From the NCBI GenBank assembly GCA_900620265.3, contig UYNY03000017.1, forward strand, positions 31,432-95,431: 64,000 nucleotides of DNA. The letters are read 5' to 3'. The first letter of the stretch is position 1; each line of letters starts with the position of its first letter. Below, piece by piece: positions 50,827-58,505 of the stretch. The position numbers were made by a program, and so were the translations under genes. Under the pieces are notes generated by a model that did not search any database, was not told where the DNA came from, and saw only the letters and a list, made by a program, of their open reading frames with translations. This DNA comes from Nitrosopumilaceae archaeon (GTDB taxonomy: Archaea > Thermoproteota > Nitrososphaeria > Nitrososphaerales > Nitrosopumilaceae).

Positions 50827-51866
50827 CGCCGGGGATCCGCGGGATCTCCGGCTCCGAGCCGGGGTGGCTCGCCGGGGGCCGCGCCGTGTTCGTCCTGGTG
50901 ATGTCGCATACTGCCACGTGCAGGATCCCCGGGATCTCCGTGGCGGGCGCCGGGCCCGATGCGATGCACCTGACGCCGCCGGCCGATGCCGAGTACGTCG
51001 CGCTGGGCCGCTGCCGCGTCATGGACGGCATACCCGTCACGCCCGACGGCAAGCCGACGCCGGCACTGATGACGCGCGCGGCCCTGGTCGCGGCGGGCAT
51101 CCCGTTCGTCGCGGTCAGCGCCGGCAGCGCCACAAAGCCGCGCATCCCGTACGTCGAGACCGGGATCGAGCCGGGCGGCAGCATACTTGACGGGCCGGCG
51201 ATGACGGCCGCGCAGTTTGCAGAGGCGGGCAAGCGCGGCGGGGAGCTCGGGCGCGCGCTCTCCGGGATGGCCGACTGCATCATCCTGGGCGAGAGCGTGC
51301 CCGGCGGGACGACGACGGCGCTCGCCGTGCTCCGCGGGCTCGGGTGCGGCGCGCGCGTAAGCTCTAGCGCGCCCGAGAACCCGGAGGCGCTCAAGAACCG
51401 CGTCGTCGAGGCCGCGCTCGCGCGCGCGCCGGGCGACCCGGCCGGGATGGCGGCCGCCGCCGGCGACCCGATGATGCCGTTCGTCGCCGGCATGATGCGC
51501 GGGGCCGCGGGGCGGTCCGGCGTGCTGCTGGCGGGCGGCACGCAGATGGCCGCCGTCCTGGCGCTCGCGTCGCGGACGGGCGGAGTCCCCGACGGCGTGG
51601 CGCTTGCCACCACCACCTACGTGGCCGACGACCCGTCGGCCGACTTTGCGGACATGGCGCGGGGGCTCGGGGTGCCGGTGCTGGCCGCCGACCCCGGCAT
51701 GTCCGGCTCGCGCCACGCGGGCCTGCGCGCGTTCTCGGAGGGGTTTGCAAAGGAGGGGGCCGGCGCGGGCGGGGCGATCACCGCCTACCTTGCAAGGACC
51801 GGCCGCGGGACCGGCGGGTTCCTTGCCGACGCCGAGGCCGAGTACGAGAGGCTCACCTCACGGTGA
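50823..51866 (+). CDS. cobT: Nicotinate-nucleotide-dimethylbenzimidazole phosphoribosyltransferase CobT family
   Basis: Activates the lower ligand base for cobalamin assembly. The 347-residue protein follows the archaeal CobT-like (TIGR00303-type) pattern: AGAGPDAMHLTPPADAEYV, GKPTPALMTRAAL, VETGIEPGGSILDGPAM, GESVPGGTTTALAVLRGLG, and VLLAGGTQMAAVLAL. Ammonia-oxidising archaea are known cobalamin producers, which fits. GTG at 50823 overlaps the previous TGA. Convergent overlap of 14 bases with glmS. Confidence 0.9.
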   Translation: MTPGIRGISGSEPGWLAGGRAVFVLVMSHTATCRIPGISVAGAGPDAMHLTPPADAEYVALGRCRVMDGIPVTPDGKPTPALMTRAALVAAGIPFVAVSAGSATKPRIPYVETGIEPGGSILDGPAMTAAQFAEAGKRGGELGRALSGMADCIILGESVPGGTTTALAVLRGLGCGARVSSSAPENPEALKNRVVEAALARAPGDPAGMAAAAGDPMMPFVAGMMRGAAGRSGVLLAGGTQMAAVLALASRTGGVPDGVALATTTYVADDPSADFADMARGLGVPVLAADPGMSGSRHAGLRAFSEGFAKEGAGAGGAITAYLARTGRGTGGFLADAEAEYERLTSR

Positions 51867-53601
51867 CCGACTTTGCAAGGTTCCTCGGATAGTCCGGATC
51901 CGTGTCCTTTGCTAGCGCCGCATAGTAGGAGAGCAGCTGGACCGGTATCATCTCGAGTATGGGGTACGGGCCGCCGGGCCCGCCGCCCGCCGGGATCTCT
52001 ATCCAGTCGTCATAGATGTCGCTGCCCCTGTCCGAGATTCCGATTATCCGGGCCCCCCGCGCCCTTATCTCGCGGGCGCTCGTCAGCGTGTCCTTGTAGG
52101 TGGCGTCGCCGGGGTTGATGATCACCACGTGGACGCTCGAGTCCATCAGGGCCAGCGGCCCGTGCTTTAGCTCGCCGCCCGCTATCCCCTCGGCGTGTAT
52201 GTATGTCAGCTCCTTTAGCTTTAGCGCCGCCTCGATGGCCACCGGGTAGTGTATGCCGCGCCCGAGCACGTAGATGTCAGAGACGTCCCGGAGGCCGGCC
52301 GCGACCCTCTTTACGGCCGACGTGCCCGCCAGCATCCTGGTGATGGAGGCGGGCGCCCCGTCGAGGCCCGACCCCCCGCCGCCCATCTCGGCCGCCATCC
52401 TGTACAGTATGGCAAGCTGTGCCGTAAAGCTCTTCGTCGCCGCCACCCCTATCTCGGGGCCGCAGCCCATCCCTATCACGACGTCGGACTGGCGGGCGAG
52501 CGTCGAGGAGGTGATGTTCACCACCGATATGACGGAGCAGCCGGCGCCCCTGGCTATCCGGACCGCCTCTAGCACGTCGGCGCTCTCGCCGCTCTGGGAC
52601 ATCGCGACGAGCACCGACCCGCGCTCGATGTTGCCGGCCGAGAACTGGAACTCGCTTGCTATGACCGGCTCTATCCGGGCGCCCGGCAGTATCTGCCTGG
52701 CGAGCAGCGCCGCGTTGTAGCTGCTGCCGCTCCCCGTCACGTACGCGCCCCCCGCCCCCCTTATGCGGGCGGCCGCCTCGGCGATGGCGCCCGCCGTCCT
52801 GAGGCCGGCGCCGGCGACCGTCTCGGGCTGCTCGTGTATCTCCTTTAGCGTAAAGTGCGCATAGTCGCCCTTGTACGCGTCGCCGAACTCCTTTGAGACC
52901 TTTGTCACCTCGTGCGGCGCCTCGGCGCCGTCAAACCCGTAGATGCTGAACCCCTCCCCGTCGATCATCACGATGCTGCCGTCCCCCACGTAGACGGCCT
53001 CGTCCGTGTACTCTACGAACCCGAGAACGTCGCTTGAGAGGAAGATCTCGCCCGCGCCGACCCCGAGTATCAGCGGCTCGTGGTAGCGTGCCGCCGCTAT
53101 CCGGCCGTCCCCGAACATCGCCACGAACGCGTACTGCCCCTCGAGCTCAGAGACTGTCCTCAGGACGGCCTCCTTGGGATCCCCCGACGCCATGTTCCTC
53201 TGCAGCAGGTTGGCCACCACCTCCGTGTCAGTCTCGCTTGCAAACTCGTACCCGTCGGCCTCGAGCGACCTCTTTAGATCCTCGTGGTTCTCGATTATCC
53301 CGTTGTGGACTATTGCTATGGATCCCGAGTTGCTCTGGTGCGGGTGCGCGTTGGCGTCGGTCACGCCGCCGTGCGTGGCCCACCTCGTGTGCCCGATGCC
53401 TGTCGTGCCGCGGAGCGCGTCGAGGCCGGCCCTGCCGTTGACCTCGGCCACCCTGCCCGTCCCCTTCCTGACGCTGATGGCGCCCCCGTCGCATGTCGCG
53501 ACCCCGACGCTGTCATACCCGCGGTACTCCATCCTGCCGAGGGCCCCGACTATGACGGGGGCCGCGTCCGACCCGCCCCTGTACCCGATTATGGAGCACA
53601 T
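51853..53601 (-). CDS. glmS: Glutamine-fructose-6-phosphate aminotransferase
   Basis: Makes glucosamine-6-phosphate for UDP-sugars and glycans. The 582-residue protein begins MCSIIGYRGG, exposing the catalytic Cys2 after Met removal, has IGHTRWATHG and the glutaminase domain to about 230, then two SIS domains (SYNAALLARQ, AMSQSGESADVLEAV) and ends NLAKSVTVR. It lies nine bases after the uS4 gene on the same strand, so it is probably co-transcribed with ribosomal genes. Confidence 0.95.
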   Translation of the reverse strand: MCSIIGYRGGSDAAPVIVGALGRMEYRGYDSVGVATCDGGAISVRKGTGRVAEVNGRAGLDALRGTTGIGHTRWATHGGVTDANAHPHQSNSGSIAIVHNGIIENHEDLKRSLEADGYEFASETDTEVVANLLQRNMASGDPKEAVLRTVSELEGQYAFVAMFGDGRIAAARYHEPLILGVGAGEIFLSSDVLGFVEYTDEAVYVGDGSIVMIDGEGFSIYGFDGAEAPHEVTKVSKEFGDAYKGDYAHFTLKEIHEQPETVAGAGLRTAGAIAEAAARIRGAGGAYVTGSGSSYNAALLARQILPGARIEPVIASEFQFSAGNIERGSVLVAMSQSGESADVLEAVRIARGAGCSVISVVNITSSTLARQSDVVIGMGCGPEIGVAATKSFTAQLAILYRMAAEMGGGGSGLDGAPASITRMLAGTSAVKRVAAGLRDVSDIYVLGRGIHYPVAIEAALKLKELTYIHAEGIAGGELKHGPLALMDSSVHVVIINPGDATYKDTLTSAREIRARGARIIGISDRGSDIYDDWIEIPAGGGPGGPYPILEMIPVQLLSYYAALAKDTDPDYPRNLAKSVTVR

Positions 53602-53610
53602 GGCAGTCCC

Positions 53611-54426
53611 TCAGGCGGGGGGGCCGTCTGCCGGCGCCTGCTCCCCGGGGGGATCTGCGCCGGCCTGTGCCGGCTCCGCGGCCGGCGGGGCCTGTTCCGC
53701 AGCTGGCGCGCCGCCTGCCCCGGCCTGTTCCGCGGCCGGAGCGTCACCTGGCGGGGCCTGTTCCGCAGCTGGCGCGCCGCCTGCCCCGGCCTGTTCCGCG
53801 GCCGGAGCGTCACCTGGCGGGGCCTGTTCCGCCGCCTCCGTACCCGGCGCGGCGCCATCCTCGGCGCCGGCCGCCGCCATGTCCTCTGCATCATCATCAT
53901 GCGCCGCGGCCGACCTGTGCTTTGCCTCCTTTTCCAGCACCTTTGGCAGCGTCGACTCTGGGGCGAACCTGATCTCCGTCTCCTCCTCGACGGTCACCGT
54001 GTATGACGGTATGTCGACCCTCCTCTCCCCTATCATCACGTGCCCGTGTACGACGGCCTGCCTCGCGTGGTACGGCGTCCTGAACCCGAGCTTGCCGGCC
54101 ACTATTGTCTGCAGCCTGCGCTTTAGCAGGTCGTCCACGCCGAGGTTCAGCACGTCATCAAGCGTGGAGCCGGGCTTTACCAGCCCGATCCTCTCAAGCG
54201 ACCTCATCAGGACGGGCTCCTTCTTCTCCCTGTCCTCCTTCCTGAGCGCCAGCAGCGACCTTGCCTGGTGCCTCACCCGGGAGAGCTCCGTGTGCGCCTT
54301 CCACAGCTCCCTCTTCGTCCTGAGCCCGAACGTGCCGAGCGTCTTTAGCTCCTCCATCTTTAGCTCATAGTTGAACGGCCTCTTGGGCTTCCTCCACGCC
54401 CTGCGCGGGTACTTTGGATCCCCCAT
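53611..54426 (-). CDS. Ribosomal protein uS4 with long Ala/Pro/Gln-rich C-terminal tail
   Basis: Small-subunit assembly protein. Residues 1 to about 170 are a normal archaeal uS4 (MGDPKYPRRAWRKPKRPF, LRTKRELWK, RRLQTIVAGKLGF, the S4 domain HGHVMIGERRVDIPSYTV). The remaining 100 residues are low complexity, mostly Ala, Pro, Gly, Gln and Glu, and include two exact copies of a 22-residue unit containing APPGDAPAAEQAGAGG. Archaeal uS4 normally ends near residue 170-200, so the tail is unusual. Six bases separate it from the uS13 gene. Confidence 0.93.
   Translation of the reverse strand: MGDPKYPRRAWRKPKRPFNYELKMEELKTLGTFGLRTKRELWKAHTELSRVRHQARSLLALRKEDREKKEPVLMRSLERIGLVKPGSTLDDVLNLGVDDLLKRRLQTIVAGKLGFRTPYHARQAVVHGHVMIGERRVDIPSYTVTVEEETEIRFAPESTLPKVLEKEAKHRSAAAHDDDAEDMAAAGAEDGAAPGTEAAEQAPPGDAPAAEQAGAGGAPAAEQAPPGDAPAAEQAGAGGAPAAEQAPPAAEPAQAGADPPGEQAPADGPPA
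53695..53826 (-). repeat. Two perfect 66-bp tandem repeats in the uS4 tail
   Basis: Units 53695-53760 and 53761-53826 are identical base for base, in frame, each encoding 22 residues. A partial third copy flanks them. Exact identity at synonymous positions shows a recent duplication. Confidence 0.92.
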
Positions 54427-54432
54427 GATCCG

Positions 54433-55005
54433 CTACCCCGACTTTGGCGGCTCCTCCTTTGCCGCCGCCTCCTTTGGCGCCTCCTTGGCCTCCTCCTTCG
54501 GGGCCGCCTTTGCGCCCGCGTCCGGCGCCGGCCCGCCCTCCTTCTTTGGCGCGGCCATCCCGCCCTTTGCGACGCCGACCGCGCCGCCCTTCCTGCCGCT
54601 GGTCCTGGTCCTCTGGCCGCGCACCTTGAGCCCGCTCAGGTGCCTGTACCCGCGCCAGCTTGCCGTCACCCTCTCGCGCTCGATGTCGTTGCGCAGCGTG
54701 AATGGTATGTCGGATGTGAGCAGGTGCATGTCCCTGCCGGTCTCGATGTCCTTGCGCCTGTTGAGGAACCATGTCGGAAAGCCGCTGCCGGCCGGATCCG
54801 TTATCATCCCCTCGATCTTTTGGATATTCTCGTCGTCAAGGTCCCCCATGTTGGAGCTGGCCTCGAGCCCCAGCATCCTGCAGATGGCCGCCGAAAAGTT
54901 GTACCCGACCCCCTTTACCTTTGTCAGCCCTACCAGCAGCTTGCGGTCCCCGGGGATGTCGTTCCCCGCGATCCTCACGATGTGCCTGTACTCCTGGCCC
55001 TCCAA
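54433..55005 (-). CDS. Ribosomal protein uS13 with Lys/Ala/Glu/Pro tail
   Basis: Head-domain protein contacting tRNA and 5S-side bridges. Residues 1 to about 145 are archaeal uS13 ([40 protein letters not shown], [23 protein letters not shown]). The last 45 residues are a Lys/Ala/Glu/Pro-rich extension rarely seen in the family. The start codon is TTG at 55005, fixed by the TATA-like TTTTTATC about 26 nt upstream; no ATG or GTG is in frame nearby. First gene of uS13-uS4-glmS. Confidence 0.93.
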   Translation of the reverse strand: MEGQEYRHIVRIAGNDIPGDRKLLVGLTKVKGVGYNFSAAICRMLGLEASSNMGDLDDENIQKIEGMITDPAGSGFPTWFLNRRKDIETGRDMHLLTSDIPFTLRNDIERERVTASWRGYRHLSGLKVRGQRTRTSGRKGGAVGVAKGGMAAPKKEGGPAPDAGAKAAPKEEAKEAPKEAAAKEEPPKSG

Positions 55006-55041
55006 GCACCGGGCACCCCGGGCGCCCCGATAAAAACCCTG

Positions 55042-55182
55042 CTAGCGGGAGGCCCAGTCCGTGCCGGCGATGTTCCACCTGCCGCACCGGCAGCACTCCC
55101 TTGCCCCGCTGATCCTGTCTATGACGCGGCAGTAGCAGTGCCCGCCCCTGCCTGACGGGTCCCCGGGGCACATCCGCTGCAT
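55042..55182 (-). CDS. 46-residue Cys-rich zinc-binding protein
   Basis: A small protein with six Cys and one His: MCPGD, GGHCYCRVID and ECCRCGRWN, which can build one or two zinc sites. A TATA-like CAATTAGG at about 55203-55211 lies 26 nt before the ATG at 55182, so I use this start and not the frame's upstream codon at 55269. Family unknown. Confidence 0.6.
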   Translation of the reverse strand: MQRMCPGDPSGRGGHCYCRVIDRISGARECCRCGRWNIAGTDWASR

Positions 55183-55269
55183 GCGGGGCCCCGGGCCTGC
55201 CCCGCCTAATTGCCTTTCGGGGCCGAAAGCTTGGACGTTCTTTAATACTTTGAAGCCGGTCATGCCCAC

Positions 55270-56088
55270 GTGAGGACCTACCTGATCGCGGCCCTGGCGG
55301 CGGTGATACTGCCTGCCGCCCTGCAGCCTGTCTCTGCAGAGTCACCGCGGGCCCAGTTCGAGGCCGGCGTCCCGCTTGAAGAGATAGCCTGCTCCGGGGG
55401 GCGCATACTGCTCGAGTCGCCGCGCGGGACGCCCGTGTGCGCTTTGGGCGAATCTGTGGAAAGGCTGCAGCAGCGCGGGTTCGTGTTGGTAAAGCCCGTT
55501 GCAGAACCGGGCGCGGACGAAACGCCCGCCGGTGTTTCAGTGACGGATGATGCCGCGTCAAGAACGGACGGCGGCAGTCTTACGGATGGCCCGCCTTCCG
55601 GATCCGCGGGGCCGGGGATTACGGACGGCGGCGCATACGGCGGCGCATACGGCGGCGCATACGGCGGCGCATACGGCCGCGCCGCGGATATAGATCCCGT
55701 CCGTGACGGATCGTCCGAGAACGAGTACCGCGCCGGATCAGGAACAAGTGGCGCCGAAGGGCCCAGGACCGCGACCATAAGGGTGGCATCTGATGCGGAG
55801 TTCGTGGACGACGGCCGCGAGTACCCAAAGGCGATGCAGCGCAGGCCTCCCCCGCAGCCGATGTACGACCTGATCATCGGGGGGATGACGACCGAGGGGG
55901 CCGGGATGATCGTGGACGGGTCGGGCCGCGCGACGTTTGCGCTGGTCGAGCATGAAAAGTACTCGGTCAACCCCGGCGTGGGTTTCTATCCGGAGGACCG
56001 GCTCCCCGCGTACATACCTGACGGCTACAGGCTCCTGTATGGCGGCTCGCAGTATGAGACGTACGGCCCCCCCCGGAAAGGAGCATGA
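55270..56088 (+). CDS. Secreted repeat protein, frame broken at a C8 tract (N-terminal part)
   Basis: The first 272 residues of what looks like a 396-residue secreted protein. It has a signal peptide (1-23), the same Cys-containing module as the binding protein at 47915-49495 (IACSGGRILLESPRGTPVCA, RGFVLV), a Thr/Ser/Gly linker with a four-fold GGAY repeat, and the start of a folded domain (YDLIIGGMTTEGAGMIVDGSG). The frame ends soon after eight C bases at 56067-56074; removing one C reads straight into the following fragment. GTG at 55270 is supported by a TATA-like CTTTAATAC 27 nt upstream. Confidence 0.75.
   Translation: MRTYLIAALAAVILPAALQPVSAESPRAQFEAGVPLEEIACSGGRILLESPRGTPVCALGESVERLQQRGFVLVKPVAEPGADETPAGVSVTDDAASRTDGGSLTDGPPSGSAGPGITDGGAYGGAYGGAYGGAYGRAADIDPVRDGSSENEYRAGSGTSGAEGPRTATIRVASDAEFVDDGREYPKAMQRRPPPQPMYDLIIGGMTTEGAGMIVDGSGRATFALVEHEKYSVNPGVGFYPEDRLPAYIPDGYRLLYGGSQYETYGPPRKGA
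55627..55674 (+). repeat. Four perfect 12-bp tandem repeats
   Basis: The unit GGCGGCGCATAC is repeated four times without mismatch and encodes Gly-Gly-Ala-Tyr units in the linker of the secreted protein. Like the poly-C tract 400 bp downstream it is a slippage-prone sequence. Confidence 0.95.
56067..56074 (+). repeat. C8 homopolymer tract at a frameshift
   Basis: Eight consecutive C bases. With seven, the reading frame from the GTG at 55270 would continue to 56458. Either a contingency tract, programmed slippage site, true inactivation or sequencing error. Confidence 0.8.
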
Positions 56089-56458
56089 GGAATACAAGGC
56101 GTACTATAGGTTCGTGCCAAAGACGTTCGTACTAGAAAAGGACACGACCAATTACGACCTTCTTGCCGCCAAGGGGTTCTGGATCGAGGTGGTAAAGACC
56201 ACGGAGCCGCTGGACAGCATCGGGGATCTGACAGAGGGGACGCGCGAATTCTACAAGGGGTCGCCCGGATCGTACGGCGGCTTCAAGGACGTGGTGCGCG
56301 ACGGCAGGCCCGCATATGCGTTTGAGGGCGGGGATCGCGTAAACCCGTATGAGAGCGTTATTTCATGGAATTTCAGGGACGACGCGTACATCTCTGTCAT
56401 CTCCGAGTATCTCACGCTTGACGAAACCCTTCCTATATTTGAAAGCATAATGACATGA
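56075..56458 (+). pseudogene. Secreted repeat protein, out-of-frame C-terminal part
   Basis: Continues the domain begun in the preceding gene: GKEHEEYKAYYRFVPKTFVL, a DLLAAKGFWIEV segment, and an ISEYLTLDETLPIFESIM helix that looks like the end of a DUF4367-like beta/alpha domain. No good start or promoter is present, and codon use is normal, so it is coding sequence cut off by the C8 tract. Together both parts would encode about 396 residues. Confidence 0.75.
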
Positions 56459-56634
56459 TCCGTATTATGGCGCCTGCCGGTCCTTGCATGTGCCGCCTTT
56501 ACCGGCGATGGCCGCGATGGCCCACTGCGGGCCCCTGATTGCCGCGCGCGTCTCACCGCCCGCGGTTCCCCGGGCGGCCGGGGGAGCCGCCTCCCGCGCT
56601 CAGGTTATATTGGCCCGCGCGCGGCGCCCCCGCG

Positions 56635-56922
56635 TTGGACCGCGACCGGGTCGTAGAGTGCATGTTTGATCCCGTCACCTCCTCGATCATCGCCGAGCTC
56701 GAGGACGGCCCCAAGGAGATCCCGCGCCTGGCGGCAGCGGCCTCCGTGGGCGAGGACGAGGTGCTCGAGCGCCTCTCCTACATGATCGAGTGCGGCCTTG
56801 TGACGCGCGAGGGCGGCGTGCTGGCAGCCGACCACGAAAAGCTCAGCTCGATAGTGGAGGAGAGCTCCAACTTTGACGGTGCCATCGGAGGCCTTGAAAA
56901 GCTTGACACCTACCTCAACTGA
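56635..56922 (+). CDS. Winged-helix (ArsR-like) regulator
   Basis: A 95-residue protein with a wHTH of the kind common in thaumarchaea: FDPVTSSIIAELEDGPKEIPRLAAAASVGEDEVLERLSYMIECGLVTREGGVLAAD. The likely start is a TTG at 56635, which lies 27 nt after a TATA-like GGTTATATTG; the internal ATG at 56662 is the alternative. It overlaps the convergent membrane protein gene by 13 bases. It may act on the nearby palindrome, which is inference. Confidence 0.75.
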   Translation: MDRDRVVECMFDPVTSSIIAELEDGPKEIPRLAAAASVGEDEVLERLSYMIECGLVTREGGVLAADHEKLSSIVEESSNFDGAIGGLEKLDTYLN

Positions 56923-57377
56923 CGGCGCCTGATCATGACGCGCGCCCCCGTGACTGCCAGCATCGCCATCCCCGACGCCAGCACCAGCCCGGCCGCGGTC
57001 CCAAAGTACCCCGCGTCCCCGGGCGCCTCGCCTATCGCCGCCATCGCCTGCACCCTGTCCGCGCCGCCGCTCACCGTGATCGTATACGTGCCGGACTCTG
57101 CCGCCTCGAAGCGCTCCTCGGCGCCGCCATCGGACGTGACGGCCTCGTACGTCGACGGCCCCTCGATGACCGCCTCCAGCACGCCGTCAGATACGACCGC
57201 ATAGACGCCCGTCGCGCCCGCCTCGAGATCCGTTGACGCCTCGAGCACGTCCCCGCCCCCGACGAACCCGTCAATGGTGCTGATTCCTGTCAGGGCGGTG
57301 GCCCCCTGCGCCGCCACGAGGGCCAGCCCGGCCACCATCAGGATCCCCGATATGACCACCATCCTTCCCGCGTCCAC
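56910..57377 (-). CDS. Membrane protein with extracellular domain, unknown function
   Basis: A 155-residue protein with an N-terminal hydrophobic helix (about 6-27), an acidic extracellular domain of about 90 residues that looks beta-rich (GVYAVVSDGVLEAVIEGP, SGTYTITVSGGADRV), a second helix (about 125-147) and a basic cytosolic tail RRRQLR. GTG at 57377 is 27 nt from a TATA-like GTTTAAAC. It is divergent from the multicopper oxidase gene, with a palindrome between. Confidence 0.7.
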   Translation of the reverse strand: MDAGRMVVISGILMVAGLALVAAQGATALTGISTIDGFVGGGDVLEASTDLEAGATGVYAVVSDGVLEAVIEGPSTYEAVTSDGGAEERFEAAESGTYTITVSGGADRVQAMAAIGEAPGDAGYFGTAAGLVLASGMAMLAVTGARVMIRRRQLR

Positions 57378-57400
57378 GGGGGGCTCCCCGCCCCGTCCCC

Positions 57401-57460
57401 GTTTAAACCTAGGGCGCCGGAAACTTAGCCCGGGCTAAAAAATTTAGCTTGGTTTAAATT
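57401..57460. promoter_or_regulatory. Divergent promoters around a 14-bp palindrome
   Basis: Two TATA-like boxes face away from each other: GTTTAAAC at 57401-57408 for the membrane protein and GGTTTAAATT at 57451-57460 for the multicopper oxidase. Exactly between them is TTAGCCCGGGCTAA (57425-57438), a perfect inverted repeat. The symmetric placement suggests a dimeric regulator controlling both genes; the ligand might be copper, given the gene downstream. Confidence 0.6.
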
Positions 57461-57482
57461 CCGCCGCCCGGGCCCCCGCCCC

Positions 57483-58505
57483 ATGGCATCACGCAGGCTG
57501 CTGATGGCCGCCGCCATGCTCGCATCGGCCGCGGCCGCGGCGCTCCTCTCGGCCCCTTCCGACGCGCAGACGGAGCGGCGCACCTTTGTGACCCACAGCG
57601 GCGCCGTGATCGAGACGCACGGCGACGTGCTGGACCCCATGTACACCCCCTCGACCGTCGAGTTCGACCCCGACGAGTTCCTGCGCAACTTTGAGTACGG
57701 GCGCGTCTCGGAGGAGGACGGCCGGACCGTCCGCGATTACACCATCGTGGCGCGCGACGACCTGGTGCAGGAGGTCTCGCCGGGCGTCTTCTTCAACGTC
57801 TGGACCTTCAACGGGACCGTCCCGGGCCCCACGCTGCGCGCCACCGAGGGCGACCTGCTCCGCATCCTCTTCATCAACAACGGCTCAAAGACCCACACCA
57901 TCCACTTCCACGGGGTCCACCCGGCCGAGATGGACGGCGTATTCGAGCCGGTGGGGCCTGGCGGCAGGTTCACCTACGAGTTCGAGGCCGGGCCGGCGGG
58001 CGTCCACCCGTACCACTGCCACGTCATGCCGCTCGAGGAGCACATCGTGCGCGGCCTCTACGGGATGCTGATAGTGGACCCGCCGGGCGGCAGGGCGCCG
58101 GCCGACGAGATGGTGATGGTCCTCAACGGCCTTGACACCGACTTTGACGGCGAGAACAACCTGTACGCGGCAAACACGGTCCCGTTCTACTACCAGCACC
58201 ACCCGATACGGATCGAGGCGGGCAAGACGGTGCGCGTCTACGTTGCCAACATGGTCGAGTTCGACCCCGTCAACAACTTCCACCTGCACGGGAACCTCTA
58301 CAGGTACTATCCGACCGGGACGGACGCCGTGCCGGCCTTTTACACGGACATGGTGACCATGTCGCAGACCGAGCGCGGCATAATGGAGTTCGAGTACGAG
58401 CACCCGGGCAGGTACCTCTTCCACGCCCACAAGGTCGAGTTCTCCGAGAAGGGCTGGTCGGGCATATTCCTGGTGGAGCGGCAGGGCGCCCCCGATGGAG
58501 CCTAG
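57483..58505 (+). CDS. Secreted two-domain multicopper oxidase
   Basis: A 340-residue extracellular copper enzyme: signal peptide (about 1-28), first cupredoxin domain with TIHFHGVHP and HPYHCHVMPLEEH, and second with NFHLHGN and HAHKVEFSEKGW. The His-Cys-His and Met/Glu pattern places a type 1 copper in domain 1 and shared trinuclear-site ligands between subunits, as in two-domain laccase/nitrite-reductase-like proteins. Such enzymes are abundant in ammonia-oxidising archaea; the substrate is undecided. ATG at 57483 lies 26 nt from its TATA box. Overlaps the ZIP gene by 11 bases. Confidence 0.9.
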   Translation: MASRRLLMAAAMLASAAAAALLSAPSDAQTERRTFVTHSGAVIETHGDVLDPMYTPSTVEFDPDEFLRNFEYGRVSEEDGRTVRDYTIVARDDLVQEVSPGVFFNVWTFNGTVPGPTLRATEGDLLRILFINNGSKTHTIHFHGVHPAEMDGVFEPVGPGGRFTYEFEAGPAGVHPYHCHVMPLEEHIVRGLYGMLIVDPPGGRAPADEMVMVLNGLDTDFDGENNLYAANTVPFYYQHHPIRIEAGKTVRVYVANMVEFDPVNNFHLHGNLYRYYPTGTDAVPAFYTDMVTMSQTERGIMEFEYEHPGRYLFHAHKVEFSEKGWSGIFLVERQGAPDGA

